Positions 24,373-36,086 of a DNA stretch of 64,000 nt are shown here, one piece after another; positions within the stretch are counted from its first letter, which is position 1, and the number at the start of each line of letters is the position of its first letter. The stretch covers positions 90,295,348 to 90,359,347 of the forward strand of contig CM063498.1 of assembly GCA_032207245.1 (NCBI GenBank). The letters are read 5' to 3'. A program made the translations under genes and the position numbers. Below the pieces are notes generated by a model. That model made no database searches, had not been told where the DNA came from, and saw only the letters and a list, made by a program, of their open reading frames with translations. This DNA is from Pardosa pseudoannulata. Its lineage: Eukaryota > Arthropoda > Arachnida > Araneae > Lycosidae.

Positions 24373-25030
24373 CTAGCACATAGCCCGTCATATGACGGGA
24401 TTAGTACAATTTTTAATTTTCCAGAATTGTAAAGAACCCTATGAGGCAGGTAAAAAAATTGTTTGTTTTTTTGGCTGATAATTACCTTTCAACAAAAATA
24501 ATCGATTAAAATTATCACATATGTACTTAATCTATTATTTAAGTCAAATAAAAAAGAAAATTATTTATATAATATCCAAGTTTAGTGATAAAACGTATGG
24601 AAATAATGCAGAACACATTTAAATAATTTAAAATAAGAAATGATTAAATAAGATGGTTAAAGAAATGAAGTCATAATGCAAGAAAAAAAAATGTTATTTT
24701 TACCTATTTATTATGTGATAAATTGACAAATTTAATCACTTGCTCTTAAAATGGGACTTGATATAATGGCATTAAACACTCAAAAAGTTAACAAGTGGAT
24801 TTCAAATGTTTTAAAGAGGACAGTATTTTTCGTTGTAATACGAAGCTTATTCATACCAATTTACTTCAGAATTGGATCTATAATTTAGGAAAAGATAAAC
24901 TTTACTTGCTTTGAATTTTGCAAACCCTAACTCATCAAAAATCCAATATGGATACTCTATCCATTCCAGGTCCAAAAGCTTCATAACTTCGAGGACAGAT
25001 GGGCAGATAACTTACGCTATTATTACATTA
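24373..25030 (-). mobile_element. Non-autonomous Helitron, main family, simple copy
   Basis: The minus-strand 3' end CTAG is at 24376-24373, with the full hairpin CCCGTCATATGACGGG. The 5' side retains GGTCC, GAGGACAG and TAATAATAGC-like family sequence up to about 25030. There are no nested insertions, so at about 658 bp it serves as the reference length. Confidence 0.88.
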
Positions 25031-25246
25031 CAAGAAGAAAGTTTAAGGATACACAACATGAAATGTTAAATGCCAGGGACATCCGTACAACAATACGTAA
25101 ATTTAATAAAATAAAAATTATAAAAAGTTGAAAAATAGTAAAAATTTATTTTAAAAACAATAAAACAACTTTTGGAATAAGAATTTAAAAGAAAAAGCAG
25201 AAAATATTAAATTTATTAGACATTAAAAAAATATAGCTGTGTCGGG

Positions 25247-25320
25247 GATAGAACCGTCAACCCGAGAAGTACGACGATCAAGTGGGCGGTCATTCTACCA
25301 AACGTACAACGCCTGCATGT
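25247..25320 (-). other. tRNA-like sequence, not a recognisable functional tRNA
   Basis: The minus strand contains TTTGGTAGAATGACC (A-box-like) and GGTTCTATCCCCG (B-box-like) about 40 bp apart. Acceptor and T stems do not pair well by eye. It may be a decayed tRNA pseudogene or the head of another SINE. Confidence 0.25.
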
Positions 25321-25426
25321 TGTGAGCCAACTAATTAGAGTATATGAAGGTTCAAGTAGAAAAATGTCCAGAAATTTAAATATTACTTTCTGTCTTTGCC
25401 ATCTTATCAAGAATGAATTTCGTATA

Positions 25427-25621
25427 GAATAAGAGGAAGGATAAGGCTTGAGATAATAGCATTAAACGCTCGAAAAGGGAGGATGGGTGAATTTCGAACT
25501 CACTTTCAATTTTGCTAACCCTAACTCATGAAAAATCCAATATGGATGCCTGTATCCATTCCAGGTACAACCGCTTCAAAAATTTGCAGATAGACAACTT
25601 AGGCTATTATTATATAGGGGA
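25427..25621 (-). mobile_element. Truncated Helitron, main family (5' part)
   Basis: It matches the 5' third of the family, ending TATATAGGGGA at 25621 followed by T. It has an internal deletion after ATTTCGAA and lacks the 3' hairpin. Confidence 0.85.
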
Positions 25622-26361
25622 TGTTACAAACTGTAGTACAAACATGCAGAATTTAATAAAAATTATTAAAATAATTGCCATTTTTTTCAACCTATGATGA
25701 TTCATAAATGAAAGACAAGAGTACAGAAAAAAATCGATTTATTTACCAAAAGTTATTTTAAAATATTGCTACTTCACAGCATAATCACTGTGAAGTTCCA
25801 TGTATTTTCCATATCAGAGTACCAGGTTTCTAAGATCTATATTGAAGAATGTTGTCACCACAGATACAATTAAACTTCATCACACAATGTCAAACAATTC
25901 TTAACCTACATAATGATTTTGGCTATGGCTTTTAGGTGCTGTTAAGATATGTGCAGTACCAGCTTGTGGTTTATTTATATGGTGGTTCAGAAAACAAATT
26001 TCAAAAATGAAATATGCATATATATGATGTAACTAACAAGTTAAAATATATTTGTGTTTTTATAAGTTAAATGAACACAAAGCACATAAAACAAGTTTTC
26101 AAAGGTTAAAAATTTATATATCTCTTAATATGAAATGTAATAAAACCTTAATACTATTAACAATTTATCTTTGAACACAGATAACAGCATAGTGACCTTT
26201 CTTTTAATCATACATGCACTTGAGAAAATACCACGTATTCTGTGTTATAGTATATTATATTAGCATATTTTAAAAGGGAAGAATCTTATCCAAGAAATTC
26301 GCATAAATCTGGTACATATTTATTATTTAATTTAATTTGTTAATATATTGGGATTACTTAA

Positions 26362-26826
26362 GAATTGGGTTCCCCTTGGCAAATTTTGGCGAAAATATTG
26401 GCGATATTTACTAACACAAAAAGGTAATCCATCCAAACATTGTATTTCTTACTTTTTCTGGCAACTTTGATTATTGCACAAAGTGCCATCATAAGAGAAT
26501 TATATACTTTTACTTAATTAAAGAAAACGACTTGAAAACCGGACATTTATATTTAGTGGCAATTAATACCTTAACAGTTTACAAACGCTCCAAATTATTA
26601 AAAATCAGCCATAGTGAACCATTACTGGTTTGTTTTATCTAATTTTTAAATGAGCATTGCGCACTTTTAATGTTTGAAAAAAGAGATACACAAGGAGAGT
26701 TGGAAGCAAATATCCTATAAATTATAATATAGATACAGATTATTTGGACAAGGTGAGATCAGACGAAAATGTAAGGCGGCCATACTTAAACCGTTATCGC
26801 CAAGTTGGCAAGGGGAACCCAGTTCT
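26362..26826. mobile_element. TTAA-flanked MITE (TGGGTTCCCCTTG ends)
   Basis: Imperfect inverted ends GAATTGGGTTCCCCTTGG and the inverse AGAACTGGGTTCCCCTTGC lie next to TTAA at 26358-26361 and 26827-26830. Inner GCGA-rich motifs (TTGGCGA, TCGCCAA) are also inverted. TTAA targets suit piggyBac or Kolobok; no protein remains to decide. Confidence 0.65.
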
Positions 26827-26830
26827 TTAA

Positions 26831-29800
26831 TCAAGCCAATATATTTATTTCTTTGTTTACCTTTGGAGATTTACATGCTCATGTGAACAAATAGAGGAGC
26901 TGCTACTGGTTGCTTGTTGTGTTCATGGAACCAAGGTATATAATTAATACAGTGGTTTAGAGTCAAACTAAGAAGAGCCTTTCAAAAGAAAAGAAGAGTA
27001 TTGTTTATTTGTGGTGATCATGACAAATCCCACCTTTATATTGTTCTTGTAACTCAGCAGCCTCTGGAATAGTTTATATAGAAATTATATATTTATCTGG
27101 CATATAGCCTTAACCTAGAATGATATTCATATCTTCCCTGAACTGAAGAACTAGCTAGGAGGTCAAAGCAACGTTAATCCTTTCAGAATGCCTTATCATA
27201 ATACAATAATGATAGTGTTCAATAATAATAATTACTGTTGTAGACAATGCTTAACTCTTTAATAACTAAAAATAATATCATTCTATTTAAATTTCCAAAA
27301 GTTAGAAATTATCCAAAAATGTATTTATCTACATTGATTTTTTATGGATTTATATATGTGACAGTTATCCTAAAAGGGTTCAGAATGATCTCACATCCCT
27401 CGTGGCAAAGTTCTACAATAAAGGATTAGAAATTGGGTCCAACTATTATGGCAGATGCCAAAATATTCACAATGATTATGATGAAAAGTAAATTTTTTTA
27501 CATAACATTTGGTAATAAATTAATTTTGTTCCTCTACTCTTGTATTTTATTTATGGTCCAACATACGTTTAAAAAAAATCCAGAATAAAAATGATTTTTC
27601 TGCAGAATAAATTATAAGTTATATGCTTACAGACATACAAGACGTTTTGGTTGAATTTACTTAATATTTTTCAAACATTCTACTGTTGAGTATTTTATCA
27701 ATATCATTCACCCAGAAAATTAAAAATGTAAATTAATCTTAATTTACTGGATAAAAACAATATCACTATCTTCTTTAAAGTTTCTAACAGTATAGCTGCT
27801 ATACTTATAATACTAATTTAAGATTATAAATGCCTTAAATTTTATCATACAAATAAAACAATAAAGGATAGTCAAATTCATTTCACTTTCATAGCATATG
27901 AAATTAAAGTACATAAAATAGCAGTTAAGTAATAAAAAAAAAAATTCCAAACTACATAACTGTTATACATATATTGATGCAGGAACCCATACTTATTCCT
28001 AAATGGTTTTGCTTTAAAATTAATTTAAACCTTTCCAACAATTTTGCTTTTCTTATATTGCAACTTATTGTGTAAGTTTTTGCGTATTTCTGTTCTATAA
28101 CATTACAGAGAGTAAATAAAACTTTTACAGAAAACCTTTGTATATTGTTTGAATTCCAAGAATTTTCTGAAGTTATGCAAAGTAAATGTATTGACACTCA
28201 GAGCCACATGGAAATACTTATTCATAGTTAAGAAAAATAAAAAGAATTTGGCAATTACAAGCAAAAGAAAAGAGACTATAAATCTTTAAATGAATATAAA
28301 TATACAATTTTGGATTAAATTTGTGAGATGAAAACTGTTTAATTTATGCCTAAGTTATAAAACAGTTAAATATTTACAAAAAAAAAATATTTAAATTAAA
28401 ATAAATATTTCATTCCTTCTTGTTTAATAAAACATGCATTAAATATATTCTTTTATTCTTAATCTTTGCAGATACACTGATTATTTATCATTATTGCCTC
28501 ATGACTGAATAATTCATGTAAAGATGAGAATTTGTTATGTTAACCTCTATGATATGACATAAGAAGATTTTCTGTTTATTACACTTGCCTAATACCTAAA
28601 TTTCAGGCATTTACCTATTTCTGTTTTAAGTGTATTCGTAATAAGAGTGGCACAAAACAAAAACAAAAAATGTTCATTGTTTACATTTGATCTGATGTAA
28701 ACAATGATCTGATCTGAGTCCTGTTAGTCTGTCAAATTACTGTTCGCAAGTGATGATGATGACAAAAGACAACTAAAAGTGAGATGAAATGAAAACAGCT
28801 CAATGGTCACAAGTAAGCAACTCGATACACATTACCTATATACTAAATTCTATCAGAAAAAAATATACTTTATTTAAACATTAAAATTATACTTTATGTA
28901 ATTACTTTACTATTTAGACAACCATAAAAATTTCATTAAACAAATAAATTAGAAAATTTTCAATTTTATTTTTATTTATCAGCCTTTATTTTCTTTTCAA
29001 CTTCAGATAAAGATTTATAAACAAATCTAATTAACTAAGATCTTTAGAAAAAGTTAAGCGAATATTTTATAACTTATTAACACTGCCTACCACATCGAAA
29101 TCGCAAACAAAATTGAAATACAAATGCTATCATTCTTTGATACCTTTGATAGAGATTTATGTAATAATTTAAATCTATGAACTCACTTCTTTCCTGTTAA
29201 CAAATAATAGCGGTCTCTGTGCTTCTAGTATATTATAAATATAAACATCAGCGTTTGGACACGGTGCGGTAGAGTTGAAATACGGGTGTTTTGAACTGTG
29301 GAGTGAATCGGAAATTCAGCTGCTACTACTAGTTGTGATTCGTATGTAAATATCAAGTTCTAATGAATAATAGGATAATGTAATGTAACCAAACTGGACA
29401 CAATGTTAAGGGCTTAATTATTTATACTAAGTTCAGAAAATGAAGCCATTTCATTTGGTTTTTAGACAATCTTATTTTTCTCTTTTAATGTTCTTGCTTA
29501 GTAATTCCAAGTTGATAAATCAACTTATTATAATAATTTTCTACAATATCTTGTTTTGAAACGTAATTACTGGGCTTAGTAAGTCAGAATATTCAGAAAT
29601 GTAATCTAGTATATTCGAAAGACAGAAACTACAAGACGATAATGAAAATGCACCCAAGGAGTAGCTACCATGATCAAGAGTATGAAACAGAATTATTTAG
29701 ATGCAGAATGCCATATATGCATATCACGCCAAATAAGTCTTTCTTATTCTTGCCATTTATAGAACTGCAGACCCTAAAAAGTATATTGAAAAATATTTTA

Positions 29801-30086
29801 ATTCCCAACGGTGAATGGTACATTTTTTTATATATATATAACAGAATCTGAGAGTTTTTGTACTGAATTCACCTCACCATAATGCCATTCTAACTGATCT
29901 ATGTTTTGTTCTCAGTTAAGTCAAAATTCAGTTTACAAATTAAACTTCTCCACCGTAAAACTTGATACCTCGATAGAAATAGAGATTAATGAATAATCTT
30001 TTTAGCGCGAGAAGATTGTTAGATGAGAAATTTTAACTCTGATTTAGTTTGAAGTACTTAAGTGTTATAGTCAATTTTTTACATTA
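26831..30086. other. Long stretch without supported gene
   Basis: AT-rich; frames here are short and codon content looks random. At 29231-29241 there is a TATA-like TATAAATATAA. The following 29250-29338 is less AT-rich and ends at a possible donor (GTATGT). This could be a plus-strand first exon, but nothing coding follows it. An 11-bp stem hairpin sits at 28676-28705. Confidence 0.4.
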
Positions 30087-30221
30087 TGAGGGCTTATTGC
30101 ATCAGTATCTATTACTTAAAGTCGAACCCAAATGGCTACGAATACCTATGTAATTCAACTGGGTTTGAACTCACAGATTCAGGAATTAGAAGGGCATCAC
30201 CTACCCATTCGGCTGTCCTTC
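30087..30221 (-). mobile_element. tRNA-derived SINE, old copy
   Basis: On the minus strand it reads AGCCGAATGGGTAGG (A box), GAGTTCAAACCC (B box), then TTCGTAGCCATTTGGGTTCG, matching the order of the 39-kb copy with many substitutions. Ends are too worn to show target duplications. Confidence 0.7.
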
Positions 30222-30399
30222 GGCTTTGGATTTGGATAGTTGCTGCTATGAAATCGAATATAAAAATCAATGGGGAAAGGTAGCTGTGTCCAGTTTGATT
30301 TCTTCGATTTGAGAAGTGTAAAAAGATTAGCAGTTTCAAGTATCATGAAGATTTTTATACTAACGGAAATCTGTTCACTAAATTTTTATGCTACCCTAA

Positions 30400-30526
30400 G
30401 GGCCGCTCTCACCAAAGTTGTTTAACCGCGATTAACACATGGCAACAACCAATGGTAGGACGCACTTCTCCGTTTAAACAGAGATTAATCGCGGTTAGCT
30501 GTAAACGACTTTGGTGAGATCGGCCC
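30400..30526. mobile_element. Palindromic TWA MITE (Harbinger-like), copy 2
   Basis: Ends GGGCCGCTCTCACCAAAG and the inverse; arms pair through TTTAACCGCGATTAA. TAA lies directly outside both ends (30397-30399, 30527-30529). Confidence 0.85.
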
Positions 30527-31170
30527 TAAATGTGCAGTACTTACTTTTACTTAACCTAGACAAAACTTACTGTTTACTTTGCAAAAAAAGTATTTGTTGG
30601 AATTTTCTTAAAAAGCATTGGGGAAATGTGGATTTATCAAGGATAAAGGAAACAGTTTGAAGAACTACTCCTAGCTCACTCGTACCTAGCACTCTGCGTT
30701 TTTTTCTCGCTCAAGCAGCAATAGTTGCGATAAAAATAACATATCGCCAATAAAATGAGGGGTCCCCTGAACTGCATTTTCACCATGATTCGTTCCTGAG
30801 GTTGGCAGTGAATACCATTTTACGAAAACCGCAATTCTTTTCACTGTTTGAATTTTGGTTTTATACGATTTTTTTTTTATAATTTCTGAGAATATTTGAT
30901 ATCTTTCTTATGTGTGTGATTGTTTTCAGTTTAGCAGCAATTCACCTGTTTTCATTTAATAAAGTTTTATATTTAATAAAGGTTTGTATTTGGTCATGAT
31001 TTAATTACACATTTAATAACATGCATTCATTATTTACATGTGTTATTACTTAAGTTTTCTACTATATTTACATAGATCATAATATGTTTTAATAATAAAG
31101 TTTGACCCAAAAACTCAACATTCATCATTGTGATTGTCGATATACACTATATAGTCAAATTATCTAAGTA

Positions 31171-32121
31171 TAGTCAAACCTGTCTACTTCGAATCTCTTG
31201 GGAGTAAGAAAAAAATTTGAGACAAACAGGTTTCGAGACACACAGATTTTATGAAAATAGACTAAGAAAATTTCTTTACACAATAAAAAGTTTGAAGTAC
31301 TTTTAGTTTTATTTACATACCTTACAGAAAGTAATCCATTAGGAGTTTTAGACTAGACAACTTTTTGTAGTTTTGACACAGTGACGAAACAATCTTGATC
31401 AATAATTCTTGGGATTCAAGAAAAATTCTTAGTGTTTCAATGACTTTTCTACTTCTCTTGGCGTAACAACTCTTTCTATATCGATGTTGTCCTCTTTGTC
31501 ATGATCCTCTTCATCATCAGAAGTTCCCCGAACGTTTTCTAAAATTTCGGTATCAGTTAATAATGTTTTGCTCGTTACCACTGATTCATCTACTTCTATA
31601 AAATCTTTAAATGAAGTGTCAGTATTCAGTTTCCCTCTGATAATCATCCATTCCTTTTAGTTTTTATCAGTTTCCTCGCCCAGTGGCTCTTCGGTTTCTT
31701 TTAGATGTTGTTCTCCGACTGTGCATGACTGCTCGAATCCAGCTTTTTTAAAACAATTTTTTACAGTTTTTTCCGTAACACAGCTCCAAGCATAGTCTTT
31801 CATCCCCATTGCATCCAAAACTGTTATGCTTGGTAGTTTTTCTCCGTCCTCAATCGAACTTATGAGTTTTAAACAAGTTCTTTACGATATTCAGCTTTAA
31901 AAGTCCGAATGATGCCTAGATCTAAAAGCTAAAGTTTCGAAGTTGTATTCGGGGGTAGGAATTCTACCATAACGTTTTCGTTGTAGGAAGATTCTTGTGG
32001 GAGCCGCAGTTATCAATGAAGAGAAAGACTTTTCTTTTTTTTTCAATCGCATGGATTTATTGACTTTCTTGAAACCACTCGCTAAAAATTCGCTGGTTAT
32101 CCAAGATTTCTGTTTGATTTG

Positions 32122-32154
<33 letters not shown>

Positions 32155-33291
32155 AAATATTTAACTTTTGAAAAACATTTCGGATAGGCTGAACGACCAA
32201 TTATTACTGGCAGAAGTTTTTCAGTGCCATTTTGATTCGCAGCTAGAAGCGTAGTCACACGCAATTTGCTCTGTTTGCCCTCTTTGCATTCGTCTCCTTT
32301 AAAAATTGCCGTTTTATTCGGCAAACATTGAAAAAAAAGGCCAGTTTCATCGGCGTTAAATATATCAGCTGGATCATATCCTTACATCAATGATGGGAGG
32401 TTTTTTTAAGCCAATCGTCAATGTCACTTATTGGTACAGATCTGCATTCTCAACAAAATTTTCGGCATTCCTCATTTTAAAGCTTTCAAGCCAACCATTA
32501 CTTTCTTTGAAACCATCAAGTTCGAGTTCTTTAGCTTCTTTTTCCAAAGTCTTCAGCTTCTTCTTCTTTGTTTTTTTTAAGCATTAAGCAGCTGATAGGA
32601 ACTCCTTTTTCACAATATTGTTCGAACCATTTTCTAAAGCATTTGCTCACATCAGAAAAAGAGCATGCACGGCTCTTTTTCATTGTTTTGCAGCCGTTTT
32701 CGAAGTTTTTTGTACGATATCACTGTTTTTCATGATAGTGGAAAGAGTACTCGGTAGAATTCCAAATTTAGCGGCGACTACGTTTTTCTTCATAGAAAAG
32801 CGTAGTCGTTAGGGTTTTCCTTTAAAAAAGACAGAATTTCCATTTTTTTCGATGCTTAAAACATTCAATTTTCTTTTAACACCTGCCATATTTAGCTCTA
32901 AAATTGAGACAGCAAGATGCAAGATGATACTTTAGTCGTTTGGCTATAGACTGAGAACCAGTTCTATTTCCAAAAAGAAATTTCTCCCGTCTCCTATATC
33001 CCCTCCTCAACCCCCATCCCTTATTATTCCACAGTAGAGAACCCGTTTTTAGTACAATTCCCACCCAGTCCCTGACCAAATAACCCCAGAGAGATAAGTG
33101 TATTTCATGGAAATGGGGAAACTGTGCGGTTGTCAACGAAATAAGGCTCTAAACTGGAATGTTGTGTTTCTTACGAAAATTCGAGAAAAAAATAATTTGA
33201 GATAGGAATATAAGTTTAATTTGGAAAATAAGTTAAATTATTATTGAAAATGTAGGGAAATTGAAAAATTCGACATAGACAGGTTTGACTG
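31171..33291 (-). mobile_element. Tigger/pogo-type transposon, degenerate
   Basis: Inverted ends TAGTCAAACCTGTCTA (left) and the inverse of CAGTCAAACCTGTCTA (right) have TA at 31169-31170 and 33292-33293. On the minus strand a transposase frame starts near 32888 with a psq/CENP-B-type helix-turn-helix region. It continues through the DDE part at 32324-32097 and an acidic C-terminal part at 31647-31429. Many stops, frameshifts and a 28-base A run (32122-32149) break it. Tigger elements belong to the Tc1/mariner superfamily and insert at TA, as seen. Confidence 0.9.
32160..32324 (-). pseudogene. DDE endonuclease fragment of Tigger transposase
   Basis: The frame reads PNKTAIFKGDECKEGKQSK, then RVTTLLAANQNGTEKLLPVI and IGRSAYPKCF. 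This is the family's strand around Lys-x-Arg-(Val/Leu)-Thr-x-Leu-x-x-x-Asn-x-x-Gly with the Lys-Pro-Pro-x-x-Ile-Gly continuation. The first Asp of the triad (in NADET-type sequence) would lie just upstream, where the frame is broken. Poly-Phe at the end is the A/T homopolymer. Confidence 0.75.
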
Positions 33292-33583
33292 TAGTTAAAT
33301 CTTCTGGCATGCACCAAGTGACTATGTGACTGTTTACAATTTATCTTAAAAAGTCGACGTTGTCCAGTTTCGGGCATTTACAGCCACATATCTATTATAA
33401 AACTTCCTTTTACTGTACTATGTTTACATATGATAGCAAATAACTCTATTATCCCAAAGTTTTCTTTTCTGTAATGACATCCTATATTTAAAATAATAGC
33501 TCCTCACTGATAAAAATTTCTGTACTATTCAAAGGCATTTAAACTTTCCATTTTGTTCTTCTTCCAGATGTCCATAATATAAA

Positions 33584-33770
33584 CATTAAAAACATTTCTT
33601 TATCACATGTTATTAATCTAGTAGAGACAGGCAAGAACTATAATACTGAGAGATCTTTTGAGATTTTATTACGACTCGTAACACATTATAGAATACCGGA
33701 TGCAAAAGAAAAAAACTTACTTTGTTGCCACACAGGATAAAACAAAATAATTACATAATAAACCATAACA
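33584..33770 (-). repeat. copia 3' LTR
   Basis: Matches 35910-36086 along its length (TTATTACGACTCGTA, ACACATTATAGAATACC and ACCATAACA shared). The expected terminal TGTTA is mutated to CATTA on the left; the right terminus TAACA is intact. Confidence 0.8.
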
Positions 33771-33820
33771 CTTAAAATAAACCCTTATTTTCCCTTATTT
33801 TTTGCGTGTGTTTCATCGTT

Positions 33821-34201
33821 CTAAATTTGTCCTATCTTGCTACACAGAGTTGAAAGTCTAGGGCTATAGAGTGGTTTGATAAAGAGATATGCTGGATGAA
33901 GTTCAGTTGGTACTTGCTTTACAGTAAGTTCTTCATTTGCTACCATTTCTCTTACAAAGAAATGTCTGGTGCGGATGTGTTTAGTTCTTTTATGATATTC
34001 TCCTTGATTGTGTGACATTCGGACAGCTGCCTCATTGTCTACTTGGAGTTCTGGTATCATTTTCAGATTCGTAATCTTGCTAATCAGTCTTTTCAACCAA
34101 ACCAATTCTCTGGCTCCCTCACTATCTGCAACTATCTCAGCTTTTATGATAGATATTGGTAAAAAAGACTGCATTTGACTAGACCATGCAAATAGATGCA
34201 A
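33821..34201 (-). pseudogene. copia RNase H remnant
   Basis: The frame contains IIKAEIVADSEGARELVWLK, LQVDNEAAVRMSHNQGEYHK, RTKHIRTRHFFVREMV and QVPTELHPAYLFIKPL. The order matches the C-terminal RNase H of copia polyproteins: Glu and Asp of the active site, the Asp-Asn-x-x-A motif, the KHI-x-x-x-x-H-F motif and the final A-D-x-x-T-K-P-L (here altered to AYLFIKPL). The 3' LTR begins about 50 bp beyond it. Confidence 0.85.
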
Positions 34202-34294
34202 ATGACACTTGTTGTTGAATTCACAGTTGTGATATCACCTCTATGATCAACATCACTGTAGCTTTCTAAAAACAGTTTTCCAGCTTTTTCATTT

Positions 34295-34863
34295 TCACCA
34301 TTGTCTCATGAAGTTTCGCTCGAATATACGGAATTGAACCGTCAATTCTTCAAAACTCTCTCCTTTATCTTTTGAGAGAAGCATCCAACTAGATTTGAAT
34401 GGTTTGAAAGTACTTGACAGAATATGTAAAATTTTACATACCAGTAATAATTCCGGTAATTTCTTCTTCTTTTTTGCACTAAGCCCATTATTCAGTTCAT
34501 TCCACAAACTGTTCAGTTTTGCGACATGGATTAAAACATTATCTTTAAGAGTCCAACTGAAGGTAAAAATTTCGGCACAAATCTTGAAAAGTTGATCCCT
34601 TGAGCTTGTTTCAAACAACATTTTCAGCGCTTCGTACACCATAAGCTGTAGCTTTGTCCATAATTTTCTGATAAACGGAATCTGACACCGTGCTGGCGAT
34701 CACACTTTTGGTGTAGCTATTGGCCTTTCGGTATAGATCAGCACTTTTCATTTTTTAATGGCTGCATCATCTGCTGTAACAGGTAACTCTTCTGGTTTCT
34801 TTAATTTACCTTCAGTTATGTCTAACACTCCTTCATCGTAATCTAATGAATCTCTAATATTTC
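34295..34863 (-). pseudogene. copia gag (UBN2-type) remnant
   Basis: Conserved gag sequence includes ALKMLFETSSRDQLFKI, FSWTLKDNVLIHVAKLNSLW and KSSWMLLSKDKGESFEELTV. Upstream, another frame (RDSLDYDEGVLDITEG...) continues toward the 5' LTR, so frameshifts have occurred. The far N-terminal part is on the other side of the hAT insertion (35764-35870). Confidence 0.8.
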
Positions 34864-34871
34864 GTCTATAC

Positions 34872-35755
34872 CAGAGGTGCCCAACCCAAATCGGTTGGTG
34901 GCCCAAAAAACAATTTACTGAACTGAGGTGAGCTGCACATATAAAAATAAAACAAGAAATTATTTTATTATTGCAATATTCAAAATATGCATTTTTAGCC
35001 CGCTGTGACTGTACATAAAAGTTGTGTTATACATATGTCATAACTACAACAACATAAACATTAACTATACTGTATTTATAATCACCCCTAACACTTTCCT
35101 TCCTCCCTAATCAAGAGGGTTGAAATATTATTATATTTATACTATAAATATATATTGTAGTTTATTCACAAGCACTACCACATGTATTATTTTAAAACTA
35201 ATGTGAGATTTGTTTTTGTATTTTACTAGAGATTTTGTTAATATCAACGGATAATGTAGACGACGAGCATCGTAGTTGATTGGTCATGATTTTATCAAGC
35301 AACCTGCTGCTACACTTTGTTTTTACCAGGTTTAATTTGGAAAAAAATGATTCTCAGCGATTATTCCCGAACTGTTCCTTTACAATAGCCATAAATATAA
35401 TTTATAATTTTCTATACAACTTCCACTGACTGGTCAGACAGAGCACGTTCACGAAACGGGAGTCAGCTGGTTGTATAAGTAATAGCCGATTGACAGAATA
35501 TTCTAGAACACCCATATTTCAACGTAACCTGCCCAACCCTACTCAAAGACTAGGTTTACATTGGTTACTGTCAAGTCTTAACGTACATAAATGGGATATT
35601 TATTATTGCAAACATTAATAATTAAAATTATATGTTTCAACTGTATATAGTCAAAATGACTAAAACTATATAGACAGTTGAAAGCTTCACTTGGGCCGAA
35701 AAAAGTTTTTAAATGGGTCGCATGTGGACCATGGGCCGCGTGTTGGGCATGCCTG
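34872..35755. mobile_element. hAT-like MITE inserted in copia gag
   Basis: Ends CAGAGGTGCCCAACC and the inverse of GTTGGGCATGCCTG are typical of hAT elements. Flanking 8-bp repeats GTCTATAC (34864-34871) and GTCTAAAC (35756-35763) differ by one base. The interior is AT-rich without a transposase frame. Confidence 0.88.
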
Positions 35756-35909
35756 GTCTAAACATCAGAAAATCTGCTTCTTCATTTAAAGGCTTTATAA
35801 GTTCTTGACAGATCCATTCTAAATGTGCATCAATGGTTAGGCTTAAATTTCCATTTTAACTTATAATCTAAAATGTACGCTGAGCGTTTTGTCATCTATA
35901 ACCTATAAA

Positions 35910-36086
35910 TGTTAAAAACATTTTTTTTTATCTTATCTTATTAATCTAGCATAGAACTGTAACACTGAAAGACCTTTTAAGAATTTATTACGACTCGTAG
36001 CACATTATAGAATACCATATACAAAAGAAAAAAAAACTTACCCTTTTGCCATACAGGAGAAAACAAAATAATTTTAAACCATAACA
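35910..36086 (-). repeat. copia 5' LTR
   Basis: 177 bp with the terminal inverted pair TGTTA...TAACA; pairs with 33584-33770. Confidence 0.8.

Larger units (their letters stand above)
33584..36086 (-). mobile_element. Ty1/copia retrotransposon, internally deleted, both LTRs present
   Basis: Two related LTRs bound it, and between them the minus strand carries a gag fragment, then RNase H. Protease, integrase and most of reverse transcriptase are missing. The gag start is cut by a hAT insertion (34872-35755). The LTRs differ visibly by substitutions and small indels, so the insertion is not recent. No clear flanking duplication is left. It cannot move on its own. Confidence 0.88.

Noticed and set aside
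28676..28705. Hairpin ATTGTTTACAT/ATGTAAACAAT
   Set aside because: Eleven-base stems are expected by chance in 64 kb of AT-rich DNA, and no context gives it a role.
29231..29340. TATA-like box and GC-richer segment as a plus-strand first exon
   Set aside because: No coding exon follows in the next 8 kb; kept only as a remark in the region entry.
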